A stretch of 64,000 nt of DNA, taken from Mangrovimonas xylaniphaga. Its GTDB lineage: Bacteria; Bacteroidota; Bacteroidia; Flavobacteriales; Flavobacteriaceae. The position numbers and the translations under genes are program-made. Shown piece after piece: positions 51,291 through 59,867 of this stretch. Below the pieces are notes generated by a model. It worked only from the letters and a program-made list of their open reading frames with translations, searched no databases and was not told where the DNA came from. The first letter of the stretch is position 1; each line of letters starts with the position of its first letter. The stretch covers positions 62,001-126,000 of the forward strand of contig NZ_LBIP01000021.1 of NCBI RefSeq assembly GCF_001280435.1. The letters run 5' to 3'.

Positions 51291-52634
51291 TTAAATACCA
51301 GTATAATTAGATGGTGTGATTACTTTTAATTCGTCCTTGATTTCTTCAGACACCTCTAAGGTATCAATAAAATTTGAAATAGAGGATTGAGTAATCTTTT
51401 CATTGGTTCTGGTAAGTCCCTTTAACGCTTCGTAAGGATTAGGATAACCTTCTCTTCTCAAAATAGTTTGAATAGCTTCAGCAACTACCGCCCAGTTGTT
51501 TTCTAGGTCTTGAGCAAATTTAGCATCGTTTAACAATAGTTTGTTCAATCCTTTCAGCGTAGCCTTAAATCCAATGATGGTATGTCCAAAAGGAACTCCC
51601 ACATTACGTAAAACCGTACTGTCGGTCAAGTCTCTTTGTAGACGAGAGATTGGTAATTTAGCAGCCAAGTGCTCAAAAATAGCATTAGCAATTCCTAAGT
51701 TTCCTTCAGAGTTTTCAAAATCAATTGGGTTAACTTTATGTGGCATTGCGCTACTTCCAACTTCTCCTTTTTTGATTTTTTGCTTGAAATAGTCCATAGA
51801 TACATAAGTCCAGACGTCTCTGTCCAAATCAATCAAGATGTTGTTGATTCTTTTCAAGGTATCAAAAAGGGCCGCCATGTGATCGTAATGCTCAATTTGT
51901 GTAGTAGGGAAGGAGTGGTACAATCCTAATTTTTTCTGTACAAACTGTCCTCCAAATTCTTTCCAATCAATTTTTGGGTAAGCTACTTTGTGAGCATTGT
52001 AGTTTCCTGTAGCCCCACCAAATTTAGCAGCACTTGGGATGTCGTTCAACAAAGCCAATTGTTCTTCAAGACGTACTACAAATACATTAATTTCCTTACC
52101 TAAGCGTGTAGGAGAAGCTGGTTGACCGTGTGTTCTTGCCAACATTGGGATTTCTGCCCATTCCTCTACAAGTTCTTTTAATTTGTTTACAACACTAAAA
52201 TATTCAGGAACGTAAACATCGTTCATGGCTTCCTTAATGCTTAAAGGAATAGCTGTGTTGTTGATATCTTGAGAAGTCAATCCAAAGTGGATAAACTCCT
52301 TGTATTTGGCAATGTCAAGAGCGTCAAACTGTTCTTTGATAAAATATTCAACAGCCTTAACGTCGTGATTGGTAATACTTTCAATGTCTTTAATTTTAAG
52401 AGCATCTTCCGATGAGAAATTTAGGTAAATAGCTCTTAACTTATCAAATAGCGTGGCGTCAAAATCGGCAAGTTGGGGTAGCGGGATTTCGCAAAGTGCG
52501 ATAAAATATTCAATTTCTACCTGAACGCGATATTTAATAAGCGCTTCTTCAGAAAAATATGGAGCAAGCGCCTCTGCTTTACTTCGGTATCTCCCATCAA
52601 TTGGAGAGATGGCATTTAATGGTGATAAAGACAT
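51291..52634 (-). CDS. purB: adenylosuccinate lyase
   Basis: A 447-residue homotetrameric lyase acting twice in purine synthesis (SAICAR to AICAR, adenylosuccinate to AMP). The fumarase/aspartase superfamily signature is GSSAMPHKVNPIDFENSEGN (about residue 275), with TSQDINNTAIPL and MLARTHGQPASPTRLGKE as the other conserved blocks. LSPLNAISPIDGRYRSKAE at the start marks the E. coli-type PurB subgroup. It is followed by a small membrane protein gene and preceded by 106 bp without features. purL lies 40 kb away. Confidence 0.97.
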   Translation of the reverse strand: MSLSPLNAISPIDGRYRSKAEALAPYFSEEALIKYRVQVEIEYFIALCEIPLPQLADFDATLFDKLRAIYLNFSSEDALKIKDIESITNHDVKAVEYFIKEQFDALDIAKYKEFIHFGLTSQDINNTAIPLSIKEAMNDVYVPEYFSVVNKLKELVEEWAEIPMLARTHGQPASPTRLGKEINVFVVRLEEQLALLNDIPSAAKFGGATGNYNAHKVAYPKIDWKEFGGQFVQKKLGLYHSFPTTQIEHYDHMAALFDTLKRINNILIDLDRDVWTYVSMDYFKQKIKKGEVGSSAMPHKVNPIDFENSEGNLGIANAIFEHLAAKLPISRLQRDLTDSTVLRNVGVPFGHTIIGFKATLKGLNKLLLNDAKFAQDLENNWAVVAEAIQTILRREGYPNPYEALKGLTRTNEKITQSSISNFIDTLEVSEEIKDELKVITPSNYTGI

Positions 52635-52740
52635 GATGTATGTTTTTTTAGAAGTTGCAAAGATAATCTTTTTAGGTGTAAGACCGAAGTGCAGATTATG
52701 AAGTTTTTGGAAGAATTGGGGCGACTTTTCTTTACAAAAT

Positions 52741-53304
52741 CTAAGATTTTATTTTTTTGAGAATATGCCGTGCTCGGGCCTTATATCCTGCACTTTGCAA
52801 TTGAAAATCACGCTCCAAGATCATGGCAAGTTCCGGATGGATCCAATCGTAATCCTTGCCTAACATAAAAAGGGTATGCATGGCATAGGCCTTTGGCGCA
52901 ATTTTTTGATCATTGATCATGTAGTCAAAACAGACTTCAATAATGCGTTCCCTATGGGTTGGGGACAATTCGGTTTGGATACGGTTTGGAGTTTTGTCGT
53001 AATAGGCTTTAATCAGGTATTCACATACTTTGGCTACAGGCCTTACAGCCGAATCCAGATGCACTTTGCCCATATCTTCCGTGAACCTATCTAGGAATGG
53101 AATCAAAGCCTCCAAATCTTCTCCACCTACAAACTCCAATACCCAAGCGGCCCTACACGAAACCTTGTCATCCACCATAAACAAAATATCCAATAATTTA
53201 GGAATAAGTGTAGGGGTAGAGATTACCAAATTGGCATAGTACAAGCGCTTTTCGCGGGAATGGTTGACAAAATTTAATTCGTCGTAGAGTTGAGCTGAAG
53301 TCAC
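52741..53304 (-). CDS. HEAT-like helical repeat protein of unknown function
   Basis: A 187-residue all-helical cytosolic protein. Helix pairs recur (VSCRAAWVLEFVGGEDLEALI, LDSAVRPVAKVCEYLIKAYY, KIAPKAYAMHTLFMLGK, DWIHPELAMILERDF), suggesting HEAT/adenylosuccinate-lyase-neighbour-type repeats for protein binding. The start is GTG. No catalytic motif is seen. It lies on the same strand as purB, 106 bp upstream, and diverges from the haem-binding protein gene with 37 bp between them. Confidence 0.6.
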   Translation of the reverse strand: MTSAQLYDELNFVNHSREKRLYYANLVISTPTLIPKLLDILFMVDDKVSCRAAWVLEFVGGEDLEALIPFLDRFTEDMGKVHLDSAVRPVAKVCEYLIKAYYDKTPNRIQTELSPTHRERIIEVCFDYMINDQKIAPKAYAMHTLFMLGKDYDWIHPELAMILERDFQLQSAGYKARARHILKKIKS

Positions 53305-53341
53305 TATTTATTGCTATTTTTAAATCCTAAAAATAACTAAA

Positions 53342-53818
53342 ATGAAAATATTCAAGAAAATCTTGTTGGTACTTTTAGTCCTTGTTGTTGTGGCTCAGTT
53401 TTTTGGTCCTGAAAAGAATCAGGGAGACCTTGCTTCTTTGGAGCCTTTTTTAACTGAAACCAATCCTCCTGAAGATGTAAAAGTCATTTTAAAGGAAAGT
53501 TGTTATGACTGTCATAGCGATGTAACTAGGTATCCTTGGTATAACAATATTACACCAGTGAACTTTTGGATGGGAGAGCATGTAGAAGACGGTAAGAAAC
53601 ATTTGAATTTCTCTGCTTGGAATGACTATTCTGTGAAGAAAAAGGACCATAAATTGGATGAATTGATAGAAGAAGTTGAAGAAGGCAAAATGCCTTTGCC
53701 ATCATATACATGGACTCATGGTGAAGCCAACCTTACCGAGGCCCAAATAATAGCTCTTAATAATTGGGCCAAGCAATTGCGCACCCAATACCAAGCTCAA
53801 ATTACCAGCAACGATTAA
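53342..53818 (+). CDS. haem-binding domain protein (single CxxCH)
   Basis: A 158-residue exported protein: signal or anchor helix 4-22 (ILLVLLVLVVVAQFF), then a domain with KESCYDCHSDVTRYPWY (one CxxCH c-type haem site). The YNNITPVNFWMGEHVEDGKKHLNFSAW segment is typical of the Haem_bd family, with TEAQIIALNNWAKQ at the end. It likely acts in periplasmic electron transfer or redox sensing. The stop overlaps the ATG of the glycosyltransferase by one base (TAATG), so the two are coupled. Confidence 0.88.
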   Translation: MKIFKKILLVLLVLVVVAQFFGPEKNQGDLASLEPFLTETNPPEDVKVILKESCYDCHSDVTRYPWYNNITPVNFWMGEHVEDGKKHLNFSAWNDYSVKKKDHKLDELIEEVEEGKMPLPSYTWTHGEANLTEAQIIALNNWAKQLRTQYQAQITSND

Positions 53819-55047
53819 TGAAACAACTGCTTATTATCGGCTTCGTGTGGCCTGAACCTAAAAGTTCGGCAGCGGGAAGCCGAATGATGCAATTAATTTT
53901 TAGTTTTCTACATCAGAATTACCAAATCACCTTTGCCACGGCAACGGCTAAAACCGATAATGCTTTTGATTTAGAAAGCGTTGATGTTACAGTAAAAGCC
54001 ATAGAGCTGAACAGCTCAAGTTTTGACACTTTTGTCAAGGAATTGCATCCTGATATTGTTTTGTTCGATCGGTTTTTGGCTGAAGAGCAATTCGGTTGGC
54101 GGGTAGCAGAGCACTGCCCAAACGCTCTACGTATTTTGGATACTGAAGATTTGCATTGTCTACGCCGCGGAAGGCATCAAGCTTTAAAAGAAGGAAAGGA
54201 ATTTGATAATAGTTATCTGTACAATGATACAGCCAAAAGGGAAATAGCCAGTATCTATCGCTGTGATATTAGTTTGATCATTTCTGAAGCGGAAATGAAC
54301 TTGCTTACCAATACCTTCAAAATAGTCCCTTCACTATTGTATTATTTACCGTTTCTTCTCGATGAAATCCAAGAAGGTACCTTAAGAAGTTTACCTACGT
54401 TTCGGGAACGACAACATTTTGTGAGTATTGGTAATTTTTTACATGAGCCTAATTACAATATGGTGTTGCATTTAAAAACTGCTATTTGGCCATTGATAAG
54501 AAAGCAATTACCTAAAGCAGAATTACATGTCTATGGCGCCTATCCCTCCCAAAAAGTGTTTCAGTTACATAATGAAAAAGAAGGCTTTTTGATAAAAGGT
54601 GTAGCTCCCGAAGTCGATGAGGTTATGCAAAGTGCTAAAGTGTGTTTGGTACCTCTACAATTTGGCGCGGGACTTAAGGGGAAATTAATAGATGCTATGT
54701 TGAACGGTACACCTTGTATGATGAGTCCAATTGCAGCCGAGGGCATGTTTGCCCAATTGCCTCCCAATGGTTTTATTACAGGAACACCTCAAGAATTTGC
54801 AGACCAAGCAGTGTGTTTGTACAAGGATAAGGTGTCCTGGGAGCAGAGCCAAGAACAAGGTTTTCAATGTCTGGAAAAGCGATTTATGCAATCCCAATTT
54901 GAAATGCCTTTTATGAATCGGGTAGAGGAACTATTAAAAACTTTACCTCTTCACAGACAACAAAATTTTATTGGCTCCATGTTATTACACCACAGTATGC
55001 AAAGTACCAAGTTTATGAGCAAATGGATAGAGGCTAAAAATGCATAG
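53818..55047 (+). CDS. GT-B fold glycosyltransferase
   Basis: A 409-residue glycosyltransferase. The N-lobe starts KQLLIIGFVWPEPKSSAAGSR, typical of family 4-like enzymes (a glycine-rich first turn). The C-lobe contains HFVSIGNFLHEPNYNMV, LPKAELHVYGAYPSQKV and the nucleotide-sugar site VPLQFGAGLKGKLIDAMLNG with CMMSPIAAEGM. The sugar and acceptor are unknown; envelope glycan assembly is the likely use. The chosen ATG overlaps the haem-binding gene's stop; the longer frame starting 54 nt earlier overlaps that gene and is unlikely. Confidence 0.85.
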   Translation: MKQLLIIGFVWPEPKSSAAGSRMMQLIFSFLHQNYQITFATATAKTDNAFDLESVDVTVKAIELNSSSFDTFVKELHPDIVLFDRFLAEEQFGWRVAEHCPNALRILDTEDLHCLRRGRHQALKEGKEFDNSYLYNDTAKREIASIYRCDISLIISEAEMNLLTNTFKIVPSLLYYLPFLLDEIQEGTLRSLPTFRERQHFVSIGNFLHEPNYNMVLHLKTAIWPLIRKQLPKAELHVYGAYPSQKVFQLHNEKEGFLIKGVAPEVDEVMQSAKVCLVPLQFGAGLKGKLIDAMLNGTPCMMSPIAAEGMFAQLPPNGFITGTPQEFADQAVCLYKDKVSWEQSQEQGFQCLEKRFMQSQFEMPFMNRVEELLKTLPLHRQQNFIGSMLLHHSMQSTKFMSKWIEAKNA

Positions 55048-55169
55048 ATTTTTTACAACATTGAGACTTTTCCATATTTTTTAATGGTTTTTGCTTAAAT
55101 CTTATTTTAGGGAGGGGATAATTGCTGAATTTTTAATGTAAATTTACAGTAAATTTTTACAAAGCATTT

Positions 55170-58100
55170 GTGATCCCAAAAATACATATATTCCTATTCC
55201 TAGTTTTTCTACCTATTTTTTGTGCTGCCCAAGGTAATGTACCTCCTTCCATTGAAGCTGAGGGAGATCAGGATTACTGCCCCTTGTCGCAAATTAGCAT
55301 TGTCACCAGTTTTGATATTGTCGATCCCGACGATACTAGTGTAGAGGCACTCTACATTCAAATATCTACGGGCTATCAGCAGGGTGTTGATAATTTGGTC
55401 TTAACAGGAAGCCACCCTAACATTTCTACAAGTTGGGATGCCAATCAAGGAAAGCTGACTTTGACAGGAGTGGGCACTACAGAGCCAACTTATACCGATT
55501 TGATTGCGGCTGTTAATGATGTGATGTACCAAAGCAACACGGACAATGTTTCTGGGGAAAAGTATTTTTCATTTACGGTTGGAGATGCCAACTTTTTACC
55601 CTCTACCGGGCATTATTATGAGTATGTTCCAAATTTGGGAATCACGTGGATAGCGGCAAAAGCTGCTGCGGAAAGTAGTACATATTACGGTCTTCAAGGG
55701 TATTTGGCCACTATAACGTCTGCCGAAGAAGCGCAATTATCAGGAGAGCAAGCTGCAGGGGCAGGTTGGATAGGTGGAAGTGACGTAGAGTCTGAAGGGA
55801 CTTGGAAATGGATGACAGGACCAGAAGAAGGCATGGTATTTTGGAATGGCGGCGTGAACGGATCTACACCCAATTATGCTTTTTGGAACACAGGAGAGCC
55901 CAATAATTTAAACAATGAAGACTATGCCCATGTCACGGCTCCGGGAGTTGGTGTTCCAGGATCTTGGAACGATTTGCCAAATGCAGGGGATACTTCGGGA
56001 GATTATCAGCCAAAGGGTTATATAATTGAATATGGAGGCATGCCGGGCGATCCGGAAGTGGATATTTCAGCGAGCACCAAAATTACCATTCCCGAAATTG
56101 TAAATGTTGTTGGTGCTACGGTTTGTGGTTCGGGTTCCGTGGAATTGGAAGCCGTTTCTTCGGGAGGGACAGTATTATGGTTTGATGATCCAAATGGGAC
56201 TTCTATTGCTTCTGGATTGACATTTACCACGCCAGAAATTTCAGTAACAACCACTTATTATGTATTGGCTTCCATTAATGGATGTCCTAATGGAATTAAA
56301 GAGCCTGTTGTTGCTACGGTAGTTGAAATTCCTACCATAACAGATTATAGTGAAGCTATTATTTGTGGTGGATCGGGCAGTGGCGTACTTAGCGCAACCC
56401 CTTCTCAAGGAACTGTTTTTTGGTATGATGCCATGGTTGGTGGTAATGTAGTGGGGACAGGAAATTATTTTACAACACCAGAACTTAGTGATACCGCGAC
56501 GTTTTATGCCGAAGCTCAATATAACGATTGTATAAGTGAAAATAGAGTTCCCGTGACCTTGACGGTTCAAGATACACCATCACCTATAGCAGATGCGGAA
56601 CAAGTTTTCTGTACTTTAGAGAATACTACTATTGCAGATTTACAAGTTGAAGGAACTGCCGTTGTTTGGTATGGCACTGAAACAGGTGGGACGCCTTTAG
56701 CTACTTCACAAAACTTAGAGAATGGCACTAGCTATTATGCTTCCCAAACTATTGATGGTTGCGAAAGTTCTATTCGTACCATGGTAACGGTGGTCCTATT
56801 TGAAACGCCTCAGGTACCAAATGATATAGCGGTTTTGGAAGTTTGTGATTCCAATTTGGATGGCGATGATACCAATGGTATTTCAAGTTTCGATTTAACC
56901 CAAAATGAATCTGTTATTTTGGATGGAGCCCCAGCTTCAGAGTATAGTTTCTCATATTTTTTGGATGTGGCATTTTCTCAGGAAATCTTAACTCCTGACA
57001 ATTTTGAAAATACAGTTGCTAATACTCAATCTATTTATGTTCGAATTACCAATTTTCAGGAGGATGGGTGTTATTCGGAAGGGAGTTTTGACATTCAAGT
57101 AAATGCTTTGCCAGATGTTGTTTCAAGTTTGGTTTTTAAAAATTGCGATGAAGATGGGTTGGTGGATGGATATACTAATTTCAATTTGAATGAAATTAAT
57201 GAAGTTTTGGTTGACGGAAGTTCAGAAGCGTTTGAGATTTCCTATCACCTGACTTTAGACGATGCCAATGATGGCATTGAGGCAGTAGATCCCGTGCCAT
57301 TCAATAATTCTGTTTCGGAAGAAGTGTTTGCGAGGGTTGTTTCCGTAAATGGGTGTTTTCGGGTTTCAACCATTACATTAGAGGTGTCCACAACTTCGTT
57401 TCAGGACGGTTATATGGAAACTTTAGAGTATTGTGATGACGATGGTGATGGTTTTTATGAATTCGATTTAAGCCAGATGTCACAGGTGTTTTTGGACCAA
57501 TTTCCAACAGGGCAAAATTTAAGTGTTCATTACTATCAAAATCTAGCAGATGCCCAACTCGAGCAAAATGAAATTGATGCCTCTGTACCTTATACCAACG
57601 AAACTCCTGATGCGCAATTATTGTATGTTAGGGTTGAAAGCGATGACAATGGTGATTGTTTTGGGATTGGACCTCACTTGATGTTGGAAGTCTATACTTT
57701 GCCTCAATTTGATACCGACGATGAAGTCATATATTGTTTGGAAGGAGATCCTGTTACCTTGATGGTGACAAACCCTAACGGTAGTTACACCTATGAATGG
57801 ACAGATAGCAGTGGTACAGTTATTTCTAATACACCTTCAGTTCCTGTTGCTTCGGGAGGATTGTACTCGGTAGTTGCGACTTCGGAATATGGTTGTCAAT
57901 CGGAACCGAGTGTGGTAACAGTCATAGAATCTTCGGTTGCAGAATTGGATGAGGAAGATATAACGATTCAGGATTTTTCAAATAATAATACCGTTTCTAT
58001 AAATCCCAACGGTTTGGGTATAGGAGATTATGAATACGCCTTGGATGATGAGTTTTCAAGTTTCCAGGACGACCCTTATTTTGATGAGATTGCTGCAGGA

Positions 58101-58439
58101 GAACATATCTTGTATGTTCGTGATAAGAATGGTTGTGGCATCGCCCAATTAGAGATTTTTGTAGTAGGTTATGTGAAGTTTTTCAGTCCGAATGGAGATA
58201 CTTATAACGACGTCTGGAATATCAAAGGATTTAATGAAGCCTATTCTGAAAAATCCACCGTGAACATTTTTGACCGATACGGAAAGCTTATGGCCGTAAT
58301 CAAGCCTTCAGGTTCAGGATGGGACGGCACCTTTAACGGTGTGGCTTTACCTGCTACCGATTATTGGTTTGAAGCTCAATTGATACGTTTAAATGGGCAA
58401 ACTAGAACCTTAAGAGGGCATTTTAGTCTCTTAAGATAG
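55170..58439 (+). CDS. large secreted surface protein with C-type lectin, Ig-like repeats and T9SS type B sorting domain
   Basis: A 1089-residue protein starting at GTG, with a signal peptide (about 1-20, ending FCAA-QG). Order: a cadherin-like N-terminal region (about 25-140) and a C-type lectin-like domain (about 148-290: YGLQGYLATITSAEEAQL, WIGGSDVESEGTWKW, FWNTGEPNNLNNEDYAHV, WNDLPNAG). Three or so Ig-like repeats follow (about 305-540: VELEAVSSGGTVLWFDDPNG, GVLSATPSQGTVFWYDA, TAVVWYGTETGGTPL), then acidic repeats and a gliding-type C-terminus (about 1000-1089: VKFFSPNGDTYNDVWNIKGF, NIFDRYGKLMAVIKPSGSGWDGTFNG). Export by T9SS and carbohydrate or host/particle adhesion are expected. Confidence 0.9.
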   Translation: MIPKIHIFLFLVFLPIFCAAQGNVPPSIEAEGDQDYCPLSQISIVTSFDIVDPDDTSVEALYIQISTGYQQGVDNLVLTGSHPNISTSWDANQGKLTLTGVGTTEPTYTDLIAAVNDVMYQSNTDNVSGEKYFSFTVGDANFLPSTGHYYEYVPNLGITWIAAKAAAESSTYYGLQGYLATITSAEEAQLSGEQAAGAGWIGGSDVESEGTWKWMTGPEEGMVFWNGGVNGSTPNYAFWNTGEPNNLNNEDYAHVTAPGVGVPGSWNDLPNAGDTSGDYQPKGYIIEYGGMPGDPEVDISASTKITIPEIVNVVGATVCGSGSVELEAVSSGGTVLWFDDPNGTSIASGLTFTTPEISVTTTYYVLASINGCPNGIKEPVVATVVEIPTITDYSEAIICGGSGSGVLSATPSQGTVFWYDAMVGGNVVGTGNYFTTPELSDTATFYAEAQYNDCISENRVPVTLTVQDTPSPIADAEQVFCTLENTTIADLQVEGTAVVWYGTETGGTPLATSQNLENGTSYYASQTIDGCESSIRTMVTVVLFETPQVPNDIAVLEVCDSNLDGDDTNGISSFDLTQNESVILDGAPASEYSFSYFLDVAFSQEILTPDNFENTVANTQSIYVRITNFQEDGCYSEGSFDIQVNALPDVVSSLVFKNCDEDGLVDGYTNFNLNEINEVLVDGSSEAFEISYHLTLDDANDGIEAVDPVPFNNSVSEEVFARVVSVNGCFRVSTITLEVSTTSFQDGYMETLEYCDDDGDGFYEFDLSQMSQVFLDQFPTGQNLSVHYYQNLADAQLEQNEIDASVPYTNETPDAQLLYVRVESDDNGDCFGIGPHLMLEVYTLPQFDTDDEVIYCLEGDPVTLMVTNPNGSYTYEWTDSSGTVISNTPSVPVASGGLYSVVATSEYGCQSEPSVVTVIESSVAELDEEDITIQDFSNNNTVSINPNGLGIGDYEYALDDEFSSFQDDPYFDEIAAGEHILYVRDKNGCGIAQLEIFVVGYVKFFSPNGDTYNDVWNIKGFNEAYSEKSTVNIFDRYGKLMAVIKPSGSGWDGTFNGVALPATDYWFEAQLIRLNGQTRTLRGHFSLLR

Positions 58440-58441
58440 GT

Positions 58442-59200
58442 CTAGTTGTAATAGCCGGATGCTTTGAGATAATCCTTGATATCGTTGGATAGTTCCAATG
58501 CCCGATTTTGCACTTCCACCACATAGGTCTTGATGCGTTTTTTTCTGAAAAGACTAGTGCGGAGTAAATTTCTCCCCTTTACAGATTTTAATTGAGCCTC
58601 CAAAACTGCTTTTTGAATGGAGTCATTGTGGAGAAATGGCAAGTCTTCATCTAGGTATCGGCTTTCAAATTCATCATTGTAATACCAAAATTCAGCTTCT
58701 TCCAAAGTATATTTTTCATCCCAAACAACATGGGTGAGATATCTGGTTTTAACCGTGGTGTAATAGGTGTTAATATTGTTGTAAAGCTCTTTATTGTCAA
58801 TAAGTTTGGAAATGTTTGTGGAGTTGTATTTTTGGTAGGTTCTGTCTATAATAGGCTTGGTGAGGTAAATAGGCATCACTAATTTGATAATGGTATCCAT
58901 TTCTAGATGTTCATGCGAAATCTGCTTTAAAAGTGTTCTTTTTCTATTGCTCATATCATCCAGAAATTGGATGTGGTCCTCTAGGTTTTCCAAATCCAAT
59001 GCAATGTCAACTGTCAAGTCGTTTAGGTAATCCAAGGTATGTTGTTTTTCAATTCGGTCTTGATTCCAATTGTTTACTTGGAGCGCAATAAGAATCCCTA
59101 AAACGACAAGAAGAATTTCTCCCAAGGCATATTTTAAATACTGTCCCAATTTATTTTTATCCAGAAGCGTTCTTCTGATGTTTTTAAAGAATTTCAGCAT
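58442..59200 (-). CDS. DUF6090 family membrane-anchored protein
   Basis: A 252-residue protein with the family's N-terminal signature: FFKNIRRTLLDKNKLGQYLKYALGE followed by a membrane helix EILLVVLGILIALQVNNWN (about residues 28-46). The rest is a helical extracytoplasmic domain with coiled-coil-like segments (NLEDHIQFLDDMSNRKRTLL). DUF6090 proteins are common, often repeated, in Flavobacteriaceae, and have no known function. It ends 2 bp from the stop of the convergent T9SS gene. Confidence 0.88.
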   Translation of the reverse strand: MLKFFKNIRRTLLDKNKLGQYLKYALGEILLVVLGILIALQVNNWNQDRIEKQHTLDYLNDLTVDIALDLENLEDHIQFLDDMSNRKRTLLKQISHEHLEMDTIIKLVMPIYLTKPIIDRTYQKYNSTNISKLIDNKELYNNINTYYTTVKTRYLTHVVWDEKYTLEEAEFWYYNDEFESRYLDEDLPFLHNDSIQKAVLEAQLKSVKGRNLLRTSLFRKKRIKTYVVEVQNRALELSNDIKDYLKASGYYN

Positions 59201-59301
59201 AGTTGGTTAATGAAATGATAGACATTAGCAACTAATTTAATCAAAATTGAATAAAGCGTTTAAATGGCTTGTTCTCTTAGTTGGAAAAAACAAAGGGAAA
59301 G

Positions 59302-59775
59302 CTAAATATGGTCAGAAAGTAATTTTTTTAACAATGAAATTTGCCCAAGATGATAATAGCTGTGTTCTATGATGGCTTCAATGTTGCGTTCCCAGGTTCC
59401 GTAGGCCTCTTTTACAAAAACTTTATCTAGATCCTTAGAGGAGAGTTTTTCAACCTCAAGAGCAAAGGTTGCTGCATCTTCAATGATTATTTTCAGTCGT
59501 TGTTCCCAATCTTTTTGAGAAGTTATAGGAGGGAAATCAAAACTGAATTTGTCCTTTATCAAAAGGTCTCCTCCTTGTAAAACATTTAGAGTGCCAGCAA
59601 TGTAGTAGTGGATGTGTTGGGAAAGTGCACCTATAGTATTGAGTTGCCCAACAGGTGTGATGGCCATTTGCCAATTGACATCGGAGAGCAGTGATTTTAA
59701 ATTGGTGTTCGCAATCCAATCCCCAGAAAGGATCACCTCCCTAAACCGATTGGCAATTTGTTTTGAGCGTTCCAT
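59302..59775 (-). CDS. DinB-like four-helix protein (DUF1572 type)
   Basis: A 157-residue cytosolic protein of the DinB/YfiT four-helix-bundle superfamily. Metal-binding histidines are likely in IGALSQHIHYYIAG (about residue 50) and the HSYYHLGQISLLKKL tail (HxxxH near residue 140). These enzymes include thiol transferases and metal-dependent hydrolases, but many have no known role. The ATG giving MERSKQIANRF is chosen; an 18-codon upstream extension is unsupported. A 14-bp inverted repeat fills the gap to the upstream GH2 gene. Confidence 0.75.
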   Translation of the reverse strand: MERSKQIANRFREVILSGDWIANTNLKSLLSDVNWQMAITPVGQLNTIGALSQHIHYYIAGTLNVLQGGDLLIKDKFSFDFPPITSQKDWEQRLKIIIEDAATFALEVEKLSSKDLDKVFVKEAYGTWERNIEAIIEHSYYHLGQISLLKKLLSDHI

Positions 59776-59777
59776 AA

Positions 59778-59862
59778 AAGTAAAGGTTACCATCAGGGTT
59801 TTTAAGTCTAATTCGAAAAAACAGGACATTTAAAAATACAAAATTGAAGGTAACCTTTACTT
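59778..59862. repeat. 14-bp inverted repeat between the GH2 and DinB-like genes
   Basis: AAGTAAAGGTTACC (59778-59791) and GGTAACCTTTACTT (59849-59862) are perfect inverted copies 57 bp apart. They span nearly the whole gap and end 2 nt before the DinB-like ATG. In RNA they can form one long-loop stem. Confidence 0.75.
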
Positions 59863-59867
59863 ATTTT

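Noticed and set aside
59778-59862. 85-bp unit as a MITE transposable element
   Set aside because: No target-site duplication is visible beside the arms and no second copy was noticed in the window, so it is kept only as an inverted repeat.
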